Assembly: GCF_900142715.1 (NCBI RefSeq)
Contig: NZ_FRBX01000008.1
Location: 229,107-293,106, forward strand
Direction: 5' to 3'
Length of the DNA: 64,000 nt
Source: Flavobacterium pectinovorum
Lineage (GTDB): Bacteria; Bacteroidota; Bacteroidia; Flavobacteriales; Flavobacteriaceae
Below, piece by piece: positions 1-9,172 of this stretch; within the stretch, counting starts at the first letter, position 1, and each line of letters begins with the position of its first letter. The position numbers and the translations under genes are program-made. Under the pieces are notes generated by a model. That model had not been told where the DNA came from. It saw only the letters and a program-made list of their open reading frames with translations, and did not search any database.

Positions 1-72
1 TGTTTAAGGTTTGATTTATAAATATTTAATTCTATGTATTTTTTTAAAATATAACAGCATGTAAAATCCGAA

Positions 73-690
73 TTATTTTATAGAATTTAATCCAAGCATT
101 TTGTTATCTGTCAACTCTATGTTCTTAATAGATGCCAATGGAGCTATTTCTATGGTTTTACTTCCTTTGCTTATGTAGAAATAATATAATGAGTTTGTAT
201 TTATCAAATAAATTTCTTCCGATTCTCCGCTGTTATAGTTTAATTTATAGTTGTATTTTATCTTATCATTTTTAATTTTTTTTGATGTAAAATATCCTCC
301 CGCAACCCCATAACCAAGAAAAAAGGAGCATAAAAAAATTGCCAGAGATTTTATTGCGATACTATTGAAATAACTTTTAGTTTCATTTATTGACAAACCT
401 TCTGTAGGTTTTAATTCAAATGCTTTTTGTATGAATTTAATGTTATTATATTTTAATAATAGTGAAGGCAAATAATAATGCAAACCAAATAATAGAATTA
501 TGGCGGTTAAGATTATAGGATTTGAAGTAAATTCAGCAATTGGACTCATCAAGATGTCCATTATTGTAGAATATTTTAAAATGTTTATTCCTAATTGATA
601 ATAGAAAAAACTGTCCTTTAGTATTCCCATTATTACAAGGAAGATATAACCTAGCGGAAGTAATTTCTCTATATCGTCTGAAAATTTCAT
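73..690 (-). CDS. Hypothetical three-segment membrane protein
   Basis: A 205-residue protein that I do not recognise. Hydrophobic stretches at about residues 11-29, 58-78 and 112-133 suggest three membrane helices; the loop between the second and third is charged and the last 70 residues are polar, with many Tyr, Asn and Lys, and probably form a small soluble beta-rich domain. There is no signal peptide with a cleavage site and no catalytic motif. It stands alone, 131 bases from the next gene on the same strand. It is more A+T-rich than most of the window, which fits a poorly conserved accessory gene. The reading frame is intact; function unknown. Confidence 0.7.
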   Translation of the reverse strand: MKFSDDIEKLLPLGYIFLVIMGILKDSFFYYQLGINILKYSTIMDILMSPIAEFTSNPIILTAIILLFGLHYYLPSLLLKYNNIKFIQKAFELKPTEGLSINETKSYFNSIAIKSLAIFLCSFFLGYGVAGGYFTSKKIKNDKIKYNYKLNYNSGESEEIYLINTNSLYYFYISKGSKTIEIAPLASIKNIELTDNKMLGLNSIK

Positions 691-821
691 TTACTAATTT
701 TATAGTTAAATTACTTTAGTAACTAATTGCGAATTGATAATCAGTATTTTAAACTCTTCTTTTGTTTAAGGCTAGATTTTGGAAATACTAAAATAGTCTT
801 TTTATTACAATTATGACATAA

Positions 822-1553
822 TTATTTACTTATAAAATTAAGTATGGGGCGGAGTGTTTCTTCCTGTTGTTTTTCACGGGAAATTGTTGCTGAATTATCT
901 CCCAATTGAAAACCATAATAGCCAAATTGCCCGTGATTGGCACCTTCAATCTTTATAAATTTTGTATTTGCAGGAAGTTTAGATTTATTCTTAAAAATTG
1001 TTCTTTCATCGGCAACACCGTCATTTGAACCGTATATCTTCAATATGGGAATTTTACTTTCTGCCAATGAAATATCTCGCGGATGTGTTGTTCCAATTAA
1101 AATGAGTTTTTGAATTAAATCAGGATTTTCTTTGACAAACTGAGCAGCCATTTTTCCGCCTTGCGAATGTCCGGATAAAATATAGGTTTTGGTTTTATCG
1201 GCAAATAAATCAAGCTGTTTTGGAATTTCATAACCTTTCGTAGCTAATCTCCATGGCATTTTTATCAAATAAACCTTGATTCCGTTTTCTGAAATTTTTC
1301 TGCATAATGGCACATACGCTTTTGGATCGACCATTGCGCCGGGGTAGAAAATAAAGATTTTATCAAATTTCTGCTTTGGTTCAAACAGAAAATAATCATC
1401 GCTGTCTTTTACTGATATTGCAGCATTGCTCTCTAAATAGTAATCCGGAACATCTTTAGCCTGATAAGAATAAAACAACCAAATCGTAAACGAAATGGCA
1501 ATGGTAAACCAAATTCTTTTTATGATTTTTAGGATTTGGTATTTCTTTTTCAT
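822..1553 (-). CDS. Membrane-anchored alpha/beta hydrolase
   Basis: A 243-residue alpha/beta-hydrolase-fold protein. A basic N-terminus and a hydrophobic stretch at about residues 14-30 make an uncleaved membrane anchor, leaving the catalytic domain outside the cytoplasmic membrane. The nucleophile elbow GHSQGG puts the serine at about 130; the likely acid is Asp178 (in GSNDG) and the histidine His207 (in GANHG). The oxyanion-side motif FYPGAMVDP is typical of the alpha/beta hydrolase 5 family. The natural substrate cannot be read from sequence; an esterase or lipase is a reasonable guess. The DUF805 gene lies just upstream on the same strand (12-base gap), so the two are probably co-transcribed. 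Confidence 0.85.
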   Translation of the reverse strand: MKKKYQILKIIKRIWFTIAISFTIWLFYSYQAKDVPDYYLESNAAISVKDSDDYFLFEPKQKFDKIFIFYPGAMVDPKAYVPLCRKISENGIKVYLIKMPWRLATKGYEIPKQLDLFADKTKTYILSGHSQGGKMAAQFVKENPDLIQKLILIGTTHPRDISLAESKIPILKIYGSNDGVADERTIFKNKSKLPANTKFIKIEGANHGQFGYYGFQLGDNSATISREKQQEETLRPILNFISK

Positions 1554-1565
1554 AGCTACTAAATA

Positions 1566-1910
1566 TTAATTAGTTTGTAATTTAATATTTCTCTTTGCTA
1601 TTAATAAAAAAAATATAAAAGCTAAATTCAGGATAGGAATAAAATTAAAAATAATAAATGTCGGATTCGCATCTAAATCCCTAAGCCTTCTTGTCGTTGC
1701 TGCCTGCGTTGGAACAAATATTATTAGAATAATGAGACATACATAAAATAAATTAAGAATCTTTTCATTATCTAAATTAACATCATGGTATAGATCTAAA
1801 GCAAAATAATACATTAAAATATTAACTATGCAATAAATTCCATACTCGATTCTTCCAGATTTTCCAGAAAAAGAAGAATAGAAAAAGAGTGTGTTTTTTA
1901 AATATTCCAT
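1566..1910 (-). CDS. DUF805 family membrane protein
   Basis: A 114-residue, very hydrophobic protein with the DUF805 layout: an N-terminal FFYSSFSGKSGRIEYG segment, then three or four membrane helices, with a conserved-looking RRLRDLD motif around residue 75 and a short Lys/Arg tail. Members are small inner-membrane proteins without an assigned biochemical role. It begins 36 bases before the symporter stop codon and ends just upstream of the hydrolase gene, so it may be read with the hydrolase. The family call rests on the SGRIEYG and RRLRDLD signatures. Confidence 0.75.
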   Translation of the reverse strand: MEYLKNTLFFYSSFSGKSGRIEYGIYCIVNILMYYFALDLYHDVNLDNEKILNLFYVCLIILIIFVPTQAATTRRLRDLDANPTFIIFNFIPILNLAFIFFLLIAKRNIKLQTN

Positions 1911-1946
1911 ACAATTTCATTATTCTTTTTATGTGTATTTAAATAA

Positions 1947-3671
1947 TTACTCCAGAACTATTTGATCAACATCTTTCTCTCCTCTAAAAAAGAAAAATTG
2001 TATCAACAATGACAATACAATTGTTAAAATGGCCCCAATAAAATTCAGCCACAAATAACCCAGTTTTTCCTGGCTGTAGATCATAAAATAATAAATGAAA
2101 AATATAGTAGTCTGGCTAATAATAGCGCTGATGAACATTGCTTTTGCTCGTACACGGCGCAAATAAAATCCAACTAAAAAGATTCCTAAAACAGTTCCGT
2201 AAAAAATAGAACCAATTATGTTTACAAGCTGAATTAAGTTCTCAAACAAAGTTCCCACACAGGCAAAAAGTATGGCTACAATTCCCCAGAAAAGCGTGAA
2301 GAATTTTGTTGCATTTAAATAATGTTTCTCTGATTTTTCGGTTTTCAGATTTCGTTTGTAAATGTCAATTGCTGTTGTAGATGCCAATGCATTCAATCCT
2401 GAAGCCGTTGACGACATCGCTGCCGAAAGAATTACAGCTAATAATAAACCAATTAAACCTTTTGGTAAATAATGTAAAATGAAATGAAAAAATACATAAT
2501 CTTTATCATTGGTTTCACTATTACTATCGGCTTTTGAAATAATTTCTTTGGCACGATCGCGCAAATCTTTTTCTTTATTGGATAAAGCAACTAACTCTTT
2601 ACGTAAAATTGGATTGTCATAATCCTGATTTAACTGATCAATATACAATAAATTGATTACTTTTTTATCTTCAGAAAGTTTGCTTAATTTTTTTTCTAAG
2701 GCATGATATTCTTCCTTAAAAGCCGATTTTTCAATTACAATTTTATTATTCGGATTAAAATTTAACGGAACCGGATTGAATTGAAAAAACACGAAAACCA
2801 TAACTCCGGTTAACAGAATAAAGAATTGCATCGGAACTTTTAAAAGTCCATTCATTATTAATCCCATTTGGCTTTCGCGAATCGATTTTCCTGATAAATA
2901 ACGACCAACCTGCGATTGATCTGTTCCAAAATAGGCAAGGGCTAAGAAAAATCCGCCTGTGATACCACTCCAAAAAGTATATTTTTCTTCGGGATCAAAA
3001 GAGAAGTCGACAATATTCATTTTATCATTTGCACCTGCAATATGCATTGCACTGTTAAAAGTCATATCGTTTGGCAAATAATGCAAAATCAGGAAAAACG
3101 TGATAAACATTCCGGACATAATTACAAACATTTGCTGTTTCTGGGTTACGTTTACAGCTTTTGTTCCTCCCGAAAATGTATAAATAATGACAAGAACACC
3201 AATCATGATGTTCATAAAAGTTAAATTCCAACCCAAAAGTGCCGACAAAATAATTGCAGGAGCATAAATGGTAAGCCCTGTTCCCAAACCTCTTTGTACT
3301 AAAAATAGAATAGCAGCAAGAGAACGCGTTTTTAAATCGAATCGTTTTTCCAGAAATTCATAGGCTGTAAAAACTTTATTTTTATGATAAAGCGGAATAA
3401 ATGTCAAACAAATTACAATCATAGCAATTGGCAATCCGAAATAGAATTGCACAAAACCCATTCCGTCATGATAGGCTTGCCCAGGAGTTGATAAAAAGGT
3501 AATTGCGCTGGCTTGTGTCGCCATTACAGAAAGACCAACTGTATACCAGGGAGTTTCGTTGTTTCCTAAAATAAAATCTTCGACGTTTTTACTTCCTTTG
3601 GTTTTCCAGGATCCATAACCAACAATAAATAAAAGCGTAACGATCAGTACGATCCAATCAAATAATTGCAT
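1947..3671 (-). CDS. Sodium:solute symporter (SSS family)
   Basis: A 574-residue inner-membrane transporter of the SSS (SLC5) family, which couples substrate uptake to a sodium gradient. About 13 hydrophobic helices are visible, with the family's early signatures (GSKNVEDFILG, SVMATQASAITFLSTPG) and a sodium-site-like AMSSTASGLNALAS segment near residue 420. Between helices, at about residues 310-395, lies a highly charged helical insert rich in Lys and Glu. The substrate is unknown: several bacteroidotal homologs are annotated vaguely. It is the last gene of an operon after a PIG-L deacetylase and a tiny membrane protein, suggesting uptake of a deacetylated sugar or similar product. Confidence 0.9.
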   Translation of the reverse strand: MQLFDWIVLIVTLLFIVGYGSWKTKGSKNVEDFILGNNETPWYTVGLSVMATQASAITFLSTPGQAYHDGMGFVQFYFGLPIAMIVICLTFIPLYHKNKVFTAYEFLEKRFDLKTRSLAAILFLVQRGLGTGLTIYAPAIILSALLGWNLTFMNIMIGVLVIIYTFSGGTKAVNVTQKQQMFVIMSGMFITFFLILHYLPNDMTFNSAMHIAGANDKMNIVDFSFDPEEKYTFWSGITGGFFLALAYFGTDQSQVGRYLSGKSIRESQMGLIMNGLLKVPMQFFILLTGVMVFVFFQFNPVPLNFNPNNKIVIEKSAFKEEYHALEKKLSKLSEDKKVINLLYIDQLNQDYDNPILRKELVALSNKEKDLRDRAKEIISKADSNSETNDKDYVFFHFILHYLPKGLIGLLLAVILSAAMSSTASGLNALASTTAIDIYKRNLKTEKSEKHYLNATKFFTLFWGIVAILFACVGTLFENLIQLVNIIGSIFYGTVLGIFLVGFYLRRVRAKAMFISAIISQTTIFFIYYFMIYSQEKLGYLWLNFIGAILTIVLSLLIQFFFFRGEKDVDQIVLE

Positions 3672-3674
3672 AAG

Positions 3675-3782
3675 TTATGAGTATAATTGCATGATTAAGA
3701 AAAAAATCACAATGTAAATTGCGTTGGCTACCAAAACGTAGGTGTAGCTTTTTTTCCATTTTTTTGTTTTTTTAGCTTCCAT
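3675..3782 (-). CDS. Tiny single-pass membrane protein between PIG-L and SSS symporter
   Basis: A 35-codon ORF, starting ATG at 3782 and stopping three bases before the symporter start codon at 3671. The translation has a Lys-rich N-terminus (MEAKKTKKWKKSYTY) followed by one hydrophobic helix (VLVANAIYIVIFFLIMQLYS). Charge distribution predicts the N-terminus inside. It fills the whole gap between the PIG-L and symporter genes, so translation would be coupled to the symporter. Known SSS-type transporters sometimes have a small partner subunit (for example the YhdT-PanF pair), which makes an accessory role plausible, but this is inference. It is too short for standard ORF cut-offs. Confidence 0.65.
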   Translation of the reverse strand: MEAKKTKKWKKSYTYVLVANAIYIVIFFLIMQLYS

Positions 3783-3795
3783 ATTCTTGAAATCT

Positions 3796-6327
3796 CTATT
3801 TTTTTAGTTCTTGTTTAGGCGCTTCGATTGGCTGTTTCAGCGAAATAATATTCGACAATAACCTATAAGCTCCGGCCACGCCCTCCGGCAATTCCCTAAA
3901 AAAGCTTAAGCCTGTGTAAATGTAATATCCTTTTCCGTATGGTGCTACTAATAAAGCGCCATCTTTAGCAGATTCGCCTTTGTCGTGTGATGATAAAATA
4001 GGAGTGAAGGCAGCATCATAATCATTAGGATAATACAAACCTTGTTCTTGTGTCCAGCCTTCAAAATCTTTTGTCGTAATTTTGTTTGGCGTGTTTAAGA
4101 CAGGGTGATTTGGTGCTAAAAAAGTAACTTTTGCATTTTCTTCGGTAACACGATCATTTGATATTTTTAAAGGATATGGTGCAATCTGATCGGTTACAAT
4201 TCTGCCAAAAGTATTGTACTGAACAATCATGTTTTTACCGCTTTTTACAAAATCAAAGAGTATTTTTTGTTTGTTTGCTAATGCATTTACGGTGTTGTAA
4301 GCACGAATTCCGGTAATTACGGTACTAAATGAATCTAATTTTTCTGGCGTAATTTCTTCCGGTTTTACAATCGTAACTTTATATCCCATTTGCGTCAAAC
4401 TTTCCGGAACTTCATCGCCGGCGCCCATAATATAGGCAATGGCATCTCCTGAAGTTTTTAAATCTATTCGAATACATTTTGATTCTGCCGATTTTAAAAC
4501 CATTTGTTTGGTAATGTGATTAAAATCAATGACAATTTCATCTTTATCAAAACGTTTATTATCCACAGTGACTACACTTTTTGCAACGGCTTCTTCCGGC
4601 AGTGTTGGCGGTGTAACTTCAAAATAAAAAATTTGTTCTGTTCCTTTTTTTGCTAATGTAAACGGAATTTCTTTTGGAGAAACGGCCCAGCTTTTTGGTA
4701 ATTCAAGTTGTAAAATGCCTTTTATATCGTCTTTTCCTGCACGAACTTTTACAGGAATCATTTTGCTTTTTGTACTTCCAAAAAGTAAAACTTTTTCTAA
4801 AATTGAAGTCGTAACTTCTGGAACTATATCCAGAAAATTATACATTTCTCCTTTTACACCATCGTTGTATTTGTAAACAACAATGCGCTCAAACGGAATT
4901 TCAACGCCATTAATTTTTACATTAAAAACAACTTTTACTTCTCTGATAATATCAGGAATTCCAATATTTTCCTGATTCGAAACCGTGTACATTCCTATGC
5001 TTGCTTTTTCTTTTAGCCAATAGGGCTGCGTGTATTCAATTGTATTTGGAAGCTGAATCTGAAGATTGATTTTCTGATCGTTGTTGTTTTGTAAAATACT
5101 GTTTTGAACTGTAGTTTTATTGTCCGGTAATGTTGTTACGCTCGTTAATTCCATTGAAGCAGAACATCTGTTTATGGCTTCCAGACTTAATTTTACAGTG
5201 CTTCCCGGAGTTGCTTCCTGTTCGGCGGCAACAGCTTCCAGATAAAGTCCGGAACAAGAGGCAATAATACTTTTTATTGCATTAGTTTTTAGTTCTTTCC
5301 AATGGTCATCTTCTAATAACTGAATCATCGAATAGGCTTTTACCAGATCGGGAACGCTGGCAGATGGGTTACTAAAGTTATAGTTTGAAATAATTTTAGA
5401 AATTAATTCTCCAACGGGTTTCCCCCCTTTAACACGGTTCCATGTTGTATCGATTCCGTCGAATAAATTATCGCGATCTTTAGGATTTTCTCCATTAATA
5501 AGTTCCAGATATTCGGTTTCGTTTCCGCGAACGCCCGTACTTCCAAAACCTTGCGATTGGTGACGGCTGCGGCTTAAAGCAGCAATTTCCTGATTCGATT
5601 TTCCAATTCCGGTATAATAAACACCTGTTTCCAGTTTGGTGAACTTCGATTTATTAGCTGCATCAAATTTTTCCTGACTTCCGTAAAACCACCACGAAGG
5701 ATTAAAAAACTGTCGTTTTACCTGCCATGGTTTAACATATTTTAATTGCTCAGGATATATTTTAGGATCATTTGTTAATTTATAGCTTTCAATACTCAGC
5801 ATTGCCGATGATGTATGATGTCCGTGAGTGGTTCCCGGCGAACGATGATCAAATCTATTAATGATGACGTCTGGCTGAAATTTTCTGATTGTCCAGACAA
5901 CATCTGCAAGTACTTTATCTTTATCCCAAATTTGTAAAGTTTCGTCTGGGTTTTTAGAAAAACCAAAATCATTGGCACGTGAAAAAAACTGTTCTCCACC
6001 ATCAATTTTTCTTGCTTCGATTAATTCCTGAGTTCTTATAACGCCTAATAATTCACGCAATTGCGATCCAATTAGGTTTTGTCCTCCATCGCCTCGTGTT
6101 AATGATAAATAGCCTGTTCTGGCATTTATTTCATTTGCCATATAAGAGATTAAACGGGTATTCTCATCATCCGGATGCGCAGCAATATATAATACAGAAC
6201 CTAAAAAGTTTAGTTTTTTGATTTGATTGTAGATTTCTACAGAACTTGGTTTTTGTGGTTGTTGTGCAAATGAGATTTGAAAACCTATAAAAAATAAAAG
6301 AATTAATTGAACCTGTATTTTTCGCAT
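3796..6327 (-). CDS. PIG-L/LmbE family deacetylase, large secreted form
   Basis: An 843-residue exported protein. Residues 1-21 are a signal peptide ending ISFAQ. The PIG-L (LmbE-like) zinc-dependent N-deacetylase domain covers about 40-290, with the metal motif AHPDDE at 50-55 and a second ligand group HGHH at 168-171. The family removes acetyl groups from N-acetylglucosamine-type substrates. The remaining 550 residues contain beta-rich modules and, near the C-terminus, a class-I-amidotransferase-like region (VITGIRAYN, then YGKGYYIYTGL). This long architecture is common in Bacteroidota and is periplasmic. It leads the operon with the 35-aa membrane protein and the symporter; gaps are 13 and 3 bases. 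Confidence 0.9.
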   Translation of the reverse strand: MRKIQVQLILLFFIGFQISFAQQPQKPSSVEIYNQIKKLNFLGSVLYIAAHPDDENTRLISYMANEINARTGYLSLTRGDGGQNLIGSQLRELLGVIRTQELIEARKIDGGEQFFSRANDFGFSKNPDETLQIWDKDKVLADVVWTIRKFQPDVIINRFDHRSPGTTHGHHTSSAMLSIESYKLTNDPKIYPEQLKYVKPWQVKRQFFNPSWWFYGSQEKFDAANKSKFTKLETGVYYTGIGKSNQEIAALSRSRHQSQGFGSTGVRGNETEYLELINGENPKDRDNLFDGIDTTWNRVKGGKPVGELISKIISNYNFSNPSASVPDLVKAYSMIQLLEDDHWKELKTNAIKSIIASCSGLYLEAVAAEQEATPGSTVKLSLEAINRCSASMELTSVTTLPDNKTTVQNSILQNNNDQKINLQIQLPNTIEYTQPYWLKEKASIGMYTVSNQENIGIPDIIREVKVVFNVKINGVEIPFERIVVYKYNDGVKGEMYNFLDIVPEVTTSILEKVLLFGSTKSKMIPVKVRAGKDDIKGILQLELPKSWAVSPKEIPFTLAKKGTEQIFYFEVTPPTLPEEAVAKSVVTVDNKRFDKDEIVIDFNHITKQMVLKSAESKCIRIDLKTSGDAIAYIMGAGDEVPESLTQMGYKVTIVKPEEITPEKLDSFSTVITGIRAYNTVNALANKQKILFDFVKSGKNMIVQYNTFGRIVTDQIAPYPLKISNDRVTEENAKVTFLAPNHPVLNTPNKITTKDFEGWTQEQGLYYPNDYDAAFTPILSSHDKGESAKDGALLVAPYGKGYYIYTGLSFFRELPEGVAGAYRLLSNIISLKQPIEAPKQELKK

Positions 6328-6460
6328 GGTGTGATTTGATTGTTTTTTGAAATAGCTTCAAAAATACTAATTATTTTATGGAACAGTATTTAAATGAAAT
6401 GTTAATGCTCAAAAATCGATCCGATTTTTAAGATGAAAACACAGAAAAAAACAAAAATAA

Positions 6461-6494
6461 AAAGGAGAGTATCATTATTTTGATACTCTCCTTT
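6461..6494 (-). terminator. Intrinsic terminator after the His/Asp-rich protein
   Basis: A perfect 14-bp stem (AAAGGAGAGTATCA with TGATACTCTCCTTT) and a six-base TTATTT loop, flanked by A-rich DNA on the left that becomes the U-tract on the minus strand. It sits 18 bases after the stop codon of the gene at 6513-7034. Confidence 0.85.
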
Positions 6495-6512
6495 AAAAAA
6501 ATTGGCTATTAA

Positions 6513-7034
6513 TTATCTTCTTCCACGGTGATCATCGTGATCATCGTGATCGTGTCTGTCGTGCTTATCGTGTCTATCATGTTTATCATGATGTCTGTTA
6601 TCGTGGCGTCTGTCATCTCTGTGGTCATGACGATCATTGTAACCATAAACCGGTCTTGGTCTGTATGGTCTTTGTGGTGCACCATGATATCCTTTATAAT
6701 ATTTTACTCTGTGTCTGTCAAAATACGTATAAGGCGTTCTTCCATGATAATCATTTAAAACTACTTTATATCCTCCGTACAAATCATAATTACGATATTG
6801 TCTTGGTAAACGAGTTGCTCTAACCCATCTTCCTCCTCCAAAATAAATAAATTGTGAAGCTCTAACATCATAATACGCTTCAACATCCGGCAAATAATAA
6901 TATTCCATTTCAGAATATCCCGATGGTCCCCAAGCTGGAGGCGATCCTATATTTACATTAACTGATACCTGGGCTTGTGTGGCATTTGCAACCAAAAGAA
7001 ATAATCCTGCGATTGCTATTTTAATTGTTTTCAT
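6513..7034 (-). CDS. Secreted protein with His/Asp-rich repeat tail
   Basis: A 173-residue exported protein: signal peptide at 1-21 (ending ATQAQ), then an aromatic Tyr/Gly-rich domain at about 22-125 with WGPSGYSEMEYYYLPD and YFGGGRWVRA segments. The last 40 residues are almost only His, Asp, Arg and Lys in short repeats (HDK, HDR, HDD), which could bind divalent metals. The first domain resembles small periplasmic proteins common in Bacteroidota. At DNA level the tail is a tandem of near-identical triplets, prone to length change. It stands alone with its own terminator. The metal role is inference. Confidence 0.8.
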   Translation of the reverse strand: MKTIKIAIAGLFLLVANATQAQVSVNVNIGSPPAWGPSGYSEMEYYYLPDVEAYYDVRASQFIYFGGGRWVRATRLPRQYRNYDLYGGYKVVLNDYHGRTPYTYFDRHRVKYYKGYHGAPQRPYRPRPVYGYNDRHDHRDDRRHDNRHHDKHDRHDKHDRHDHDDHDDHRGRR

Positions 7035-7252
7035 TTTGTTTAGTTTTTTATATTAATCGTAATGTTATTTAACGATATTCATATACTGTGCCAAAAATAA
7101 AAACAGCTTGTATTTTGACGAATAAAATATAGGTTTCGTCGATGTAAAACCGCTACTGCATTGGGAATGTGTTGATTTTTAAAAAGTTACTTAAATTTTA
7201 AAAAAGCACTTTTTCTTCATTTTTTTTGCAAAAAATAAAAAGACAAAATCGA

Positions 7253-9085
7253 TTATTTATATTCAACAATTCTTGGTTTTGCAAGTTCAAAATTCTGTAA
7301 ACCAAAATCTGTAGTTTCAAAAGTATTGGTTTTGAATACATTATCACCCTGTAACGGTATACTTGGGTAGTATGACAGGGATAATTGAAAGGAACTGAAC
7401 ACTAAATAGTCATTACTGATCAATAAACCAATTGTTACTTTTTGATAAGCTTTGTTGTTGAACATGGCATCATTCGGACTTCCTAACACTGCAATGGAGT
7501 AATTAAAAAACGGATTCATACGAAATCCCCATAGTGCATGCGGAGAATAAGTTTGTGTTTGTAATGATAAAACCGCTTTACTAGTTCCGTATAATGCAGC
7601 ATTAAATCCGGCAAGACCATTTTGCTCATTTAAATTAAGTTCGTCTCCAATAATTTTCTCACGATTTACACCCAAAACCAGTTTTGGATTTACGAATTGT
7701 CTTAATTTCCAATTTCCTATGCTATATAATTTGGTAAAATAATTCGATTCAAATAAAAACGAAGTCTGATACGTTTTTGATTGATGAAAAAAAGTTCCGG
7801 CTTCAAAATTGGTACTTAAAAATCCCCAGTCATAGTAATTTCCAAAAGAAAACTGAGCTCCTACATAGGGCCGCCAATATTTATTTTTATACTGATAACC
7901 AAGCGTAATGCCATAAATCCTACCAATAGGAACGTCCTCTGTTACACCGTTTCTAAAAATATAACTGTCTTTAACGAATTTTCTGGTATTGATTCCGATA
8001 CCGCTTAAAAGCAGTTTTTCATCTGAATAAAAATGTGTTGGATCATATAAATCGGATGGCGTTTCCGTATAATCAACATTCAGAAAACGGGCAGATACAA
8101 TTAAATTGGTAACGCCATTATTATCATCTTCAAAAACCTTTGATGCTTTTCCTACCCAGAAATCCTGTACATTATTTTTAAAAGGCTGAAAAGCATATGT
8201 TGTATCAGGTAAAGGCGCCTGAAGTGTATCTCTTCTAAAGTTTTGTGCAAAAAACATTCCGCCTGCCCATTTGGTCAATGGCGAGTAGAAATCACGTTCA
8301 ATATCAATACTTTTAGAATAATTATTATCCAAATCCATATTGTATCTTAGTTTGGTACTAATATAGGTGTTTTTGATATTTGGTATTGTGTAGATAACGT
8401 CATTGGCATTTTGGCCGTCATCAAAACGATTGGTAAAGCGATATTCAAGTTCCTGGCCTGAACCAAAAAAATCTTTTTCCTTAAATCCCACAGAAACCCG
8501 GCTGCTTGATATGGAGAATTTTGGAATGGTACTCCAGGAATCTAAAACGCGAATGGTAACATCTACAGAATCTGAGGCCGGACTCGCTAATTGCTTTGTA
8601 ATTCGAACCGCAGTTACGTATCGCTGCGCACGTATAAGACGCTCAGATTCCTGCACTTTATAAGAATCGTACGGAACATTTCTTTTAAATAGCAATAAAT
8701 TGTAAATGGCTATTTTTTTAGTTTTAAGATGAAGTTTATTACCGGTTCGTTCTCCCCAATTTCGAGGCCTTGCCGTAGTATCTGCTATCGAATGACCAAA
8801 CGGATCTAAGGTTACTACAGTTATATTTCTAATAATTTTACCATCGTAATTGGCCGTATCTTTTTCTATAATTTCAGCTTCTTTCTTTTTAGGTTTATTG
8901 GCTCTAAAAAGTAATTTGTGCAAAGTTTTGGTAAACTTGTGTTTTTTAGAATAATTTTGGATTTTTTTATACATTGCCGCACTATCTTTTTTGGTTTCCG
9001 GTTTTGGCTTATCTACCTGCGCACAAATGCTCTGCAAAAAAAAGCATAGTGAAATAGAAAGTATTATTTTAAAGTTTCGGAACAT
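7253..9085 (-). CDS. Outer-membrane beta-barrel protein, BamA/TamA-like
   Basis: A 610-residue protein with an N-terminal signal peptide (about 1-22, ending SICAQ). Residues about 85-190 look like a POTRA-type region (GKIIRNITVVTLDPFG, then SERLIRAQRYVTAVRI and VDVTIRVLDSWS), and about 200-610 is a barrel of alternating hydrophobic strands with many aromatic girdle residues (SVGFKEKDFFGSGQELEYRF). This order is that of Omp85/TamA-type proteins, but the length is short and only one or two POTRA units are visible. It could be a flavobacterial outer-membrane protein with unknown cargo. Transcribed alone, 87 bases upstream of the neighbouring permease's stop. Confidence 0.7.
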   Translation of the reverse strand: MFRNFKIILSISLCFFLQSICAQVDKPKPETKKDSAAMYKKIQNYSKKHKFTKTLHKLLFRANKPKKKEAEIIEKDTANYDGKIIRNITVVTLDPFGHSIADTTARPRNWGERTGNKLHLKTKKIAIYNLLLFKRNVPYDSYKVQESERLIRAQRYVTAVRITKQLASPASDSVDVTIRVLDSWSTIPKFSISSSRVSVGFKEKDFFGSGQELEYRFTNRFDDGQNANDVIYTIPNIKNTYISTKLRYNMDLDNNYSKSIDIERDFYSPLTKWAGGMFFAQNFRRDTLQAPLPDTTYAFQPFKNNVQDFWVGKASKVFEDDNNGVTNLIVSARFLNVDYTETPSDLYDPTHFYSDEKLLLSGIGINTRKFVKDSYIFRNGVTEDVPIGRIYGITLGYQYKNKYWRPYVGAQFSFGNYYDWGFLSTNFEAGTFFHQSKTYQTSFLFESNYFTKLYSIGNWKLRQFVNPKLVLGVNREKIIGDELNLNEQNGLAGFNAALYGTSKAVLSLQTQTYSPHALWGFRMNPFFNYSIAVLGSPNDAMFNNKAYQKVTIGLLISNDYLVFSSFQLSLSYYPSIPLQGDNVFKTNTFETTDFGLQNFELAKPRIVEYK

Positions 9086-9172
9086 TAAGTATAGTGGGCT
9101 TTTTACAGATAATTTTTACATGAATATAAGATAAATAAAGCTGATATTTTTTAAAAGAATCAATTATATTAT

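Noticed and set aside
6528..6758. Plus-strand ORF opposite the His/Asp-rich protein
   Set aside because: Its Ile/Val-rich product is the mirror of the Asp/His codon repeats; no start signal or family match.
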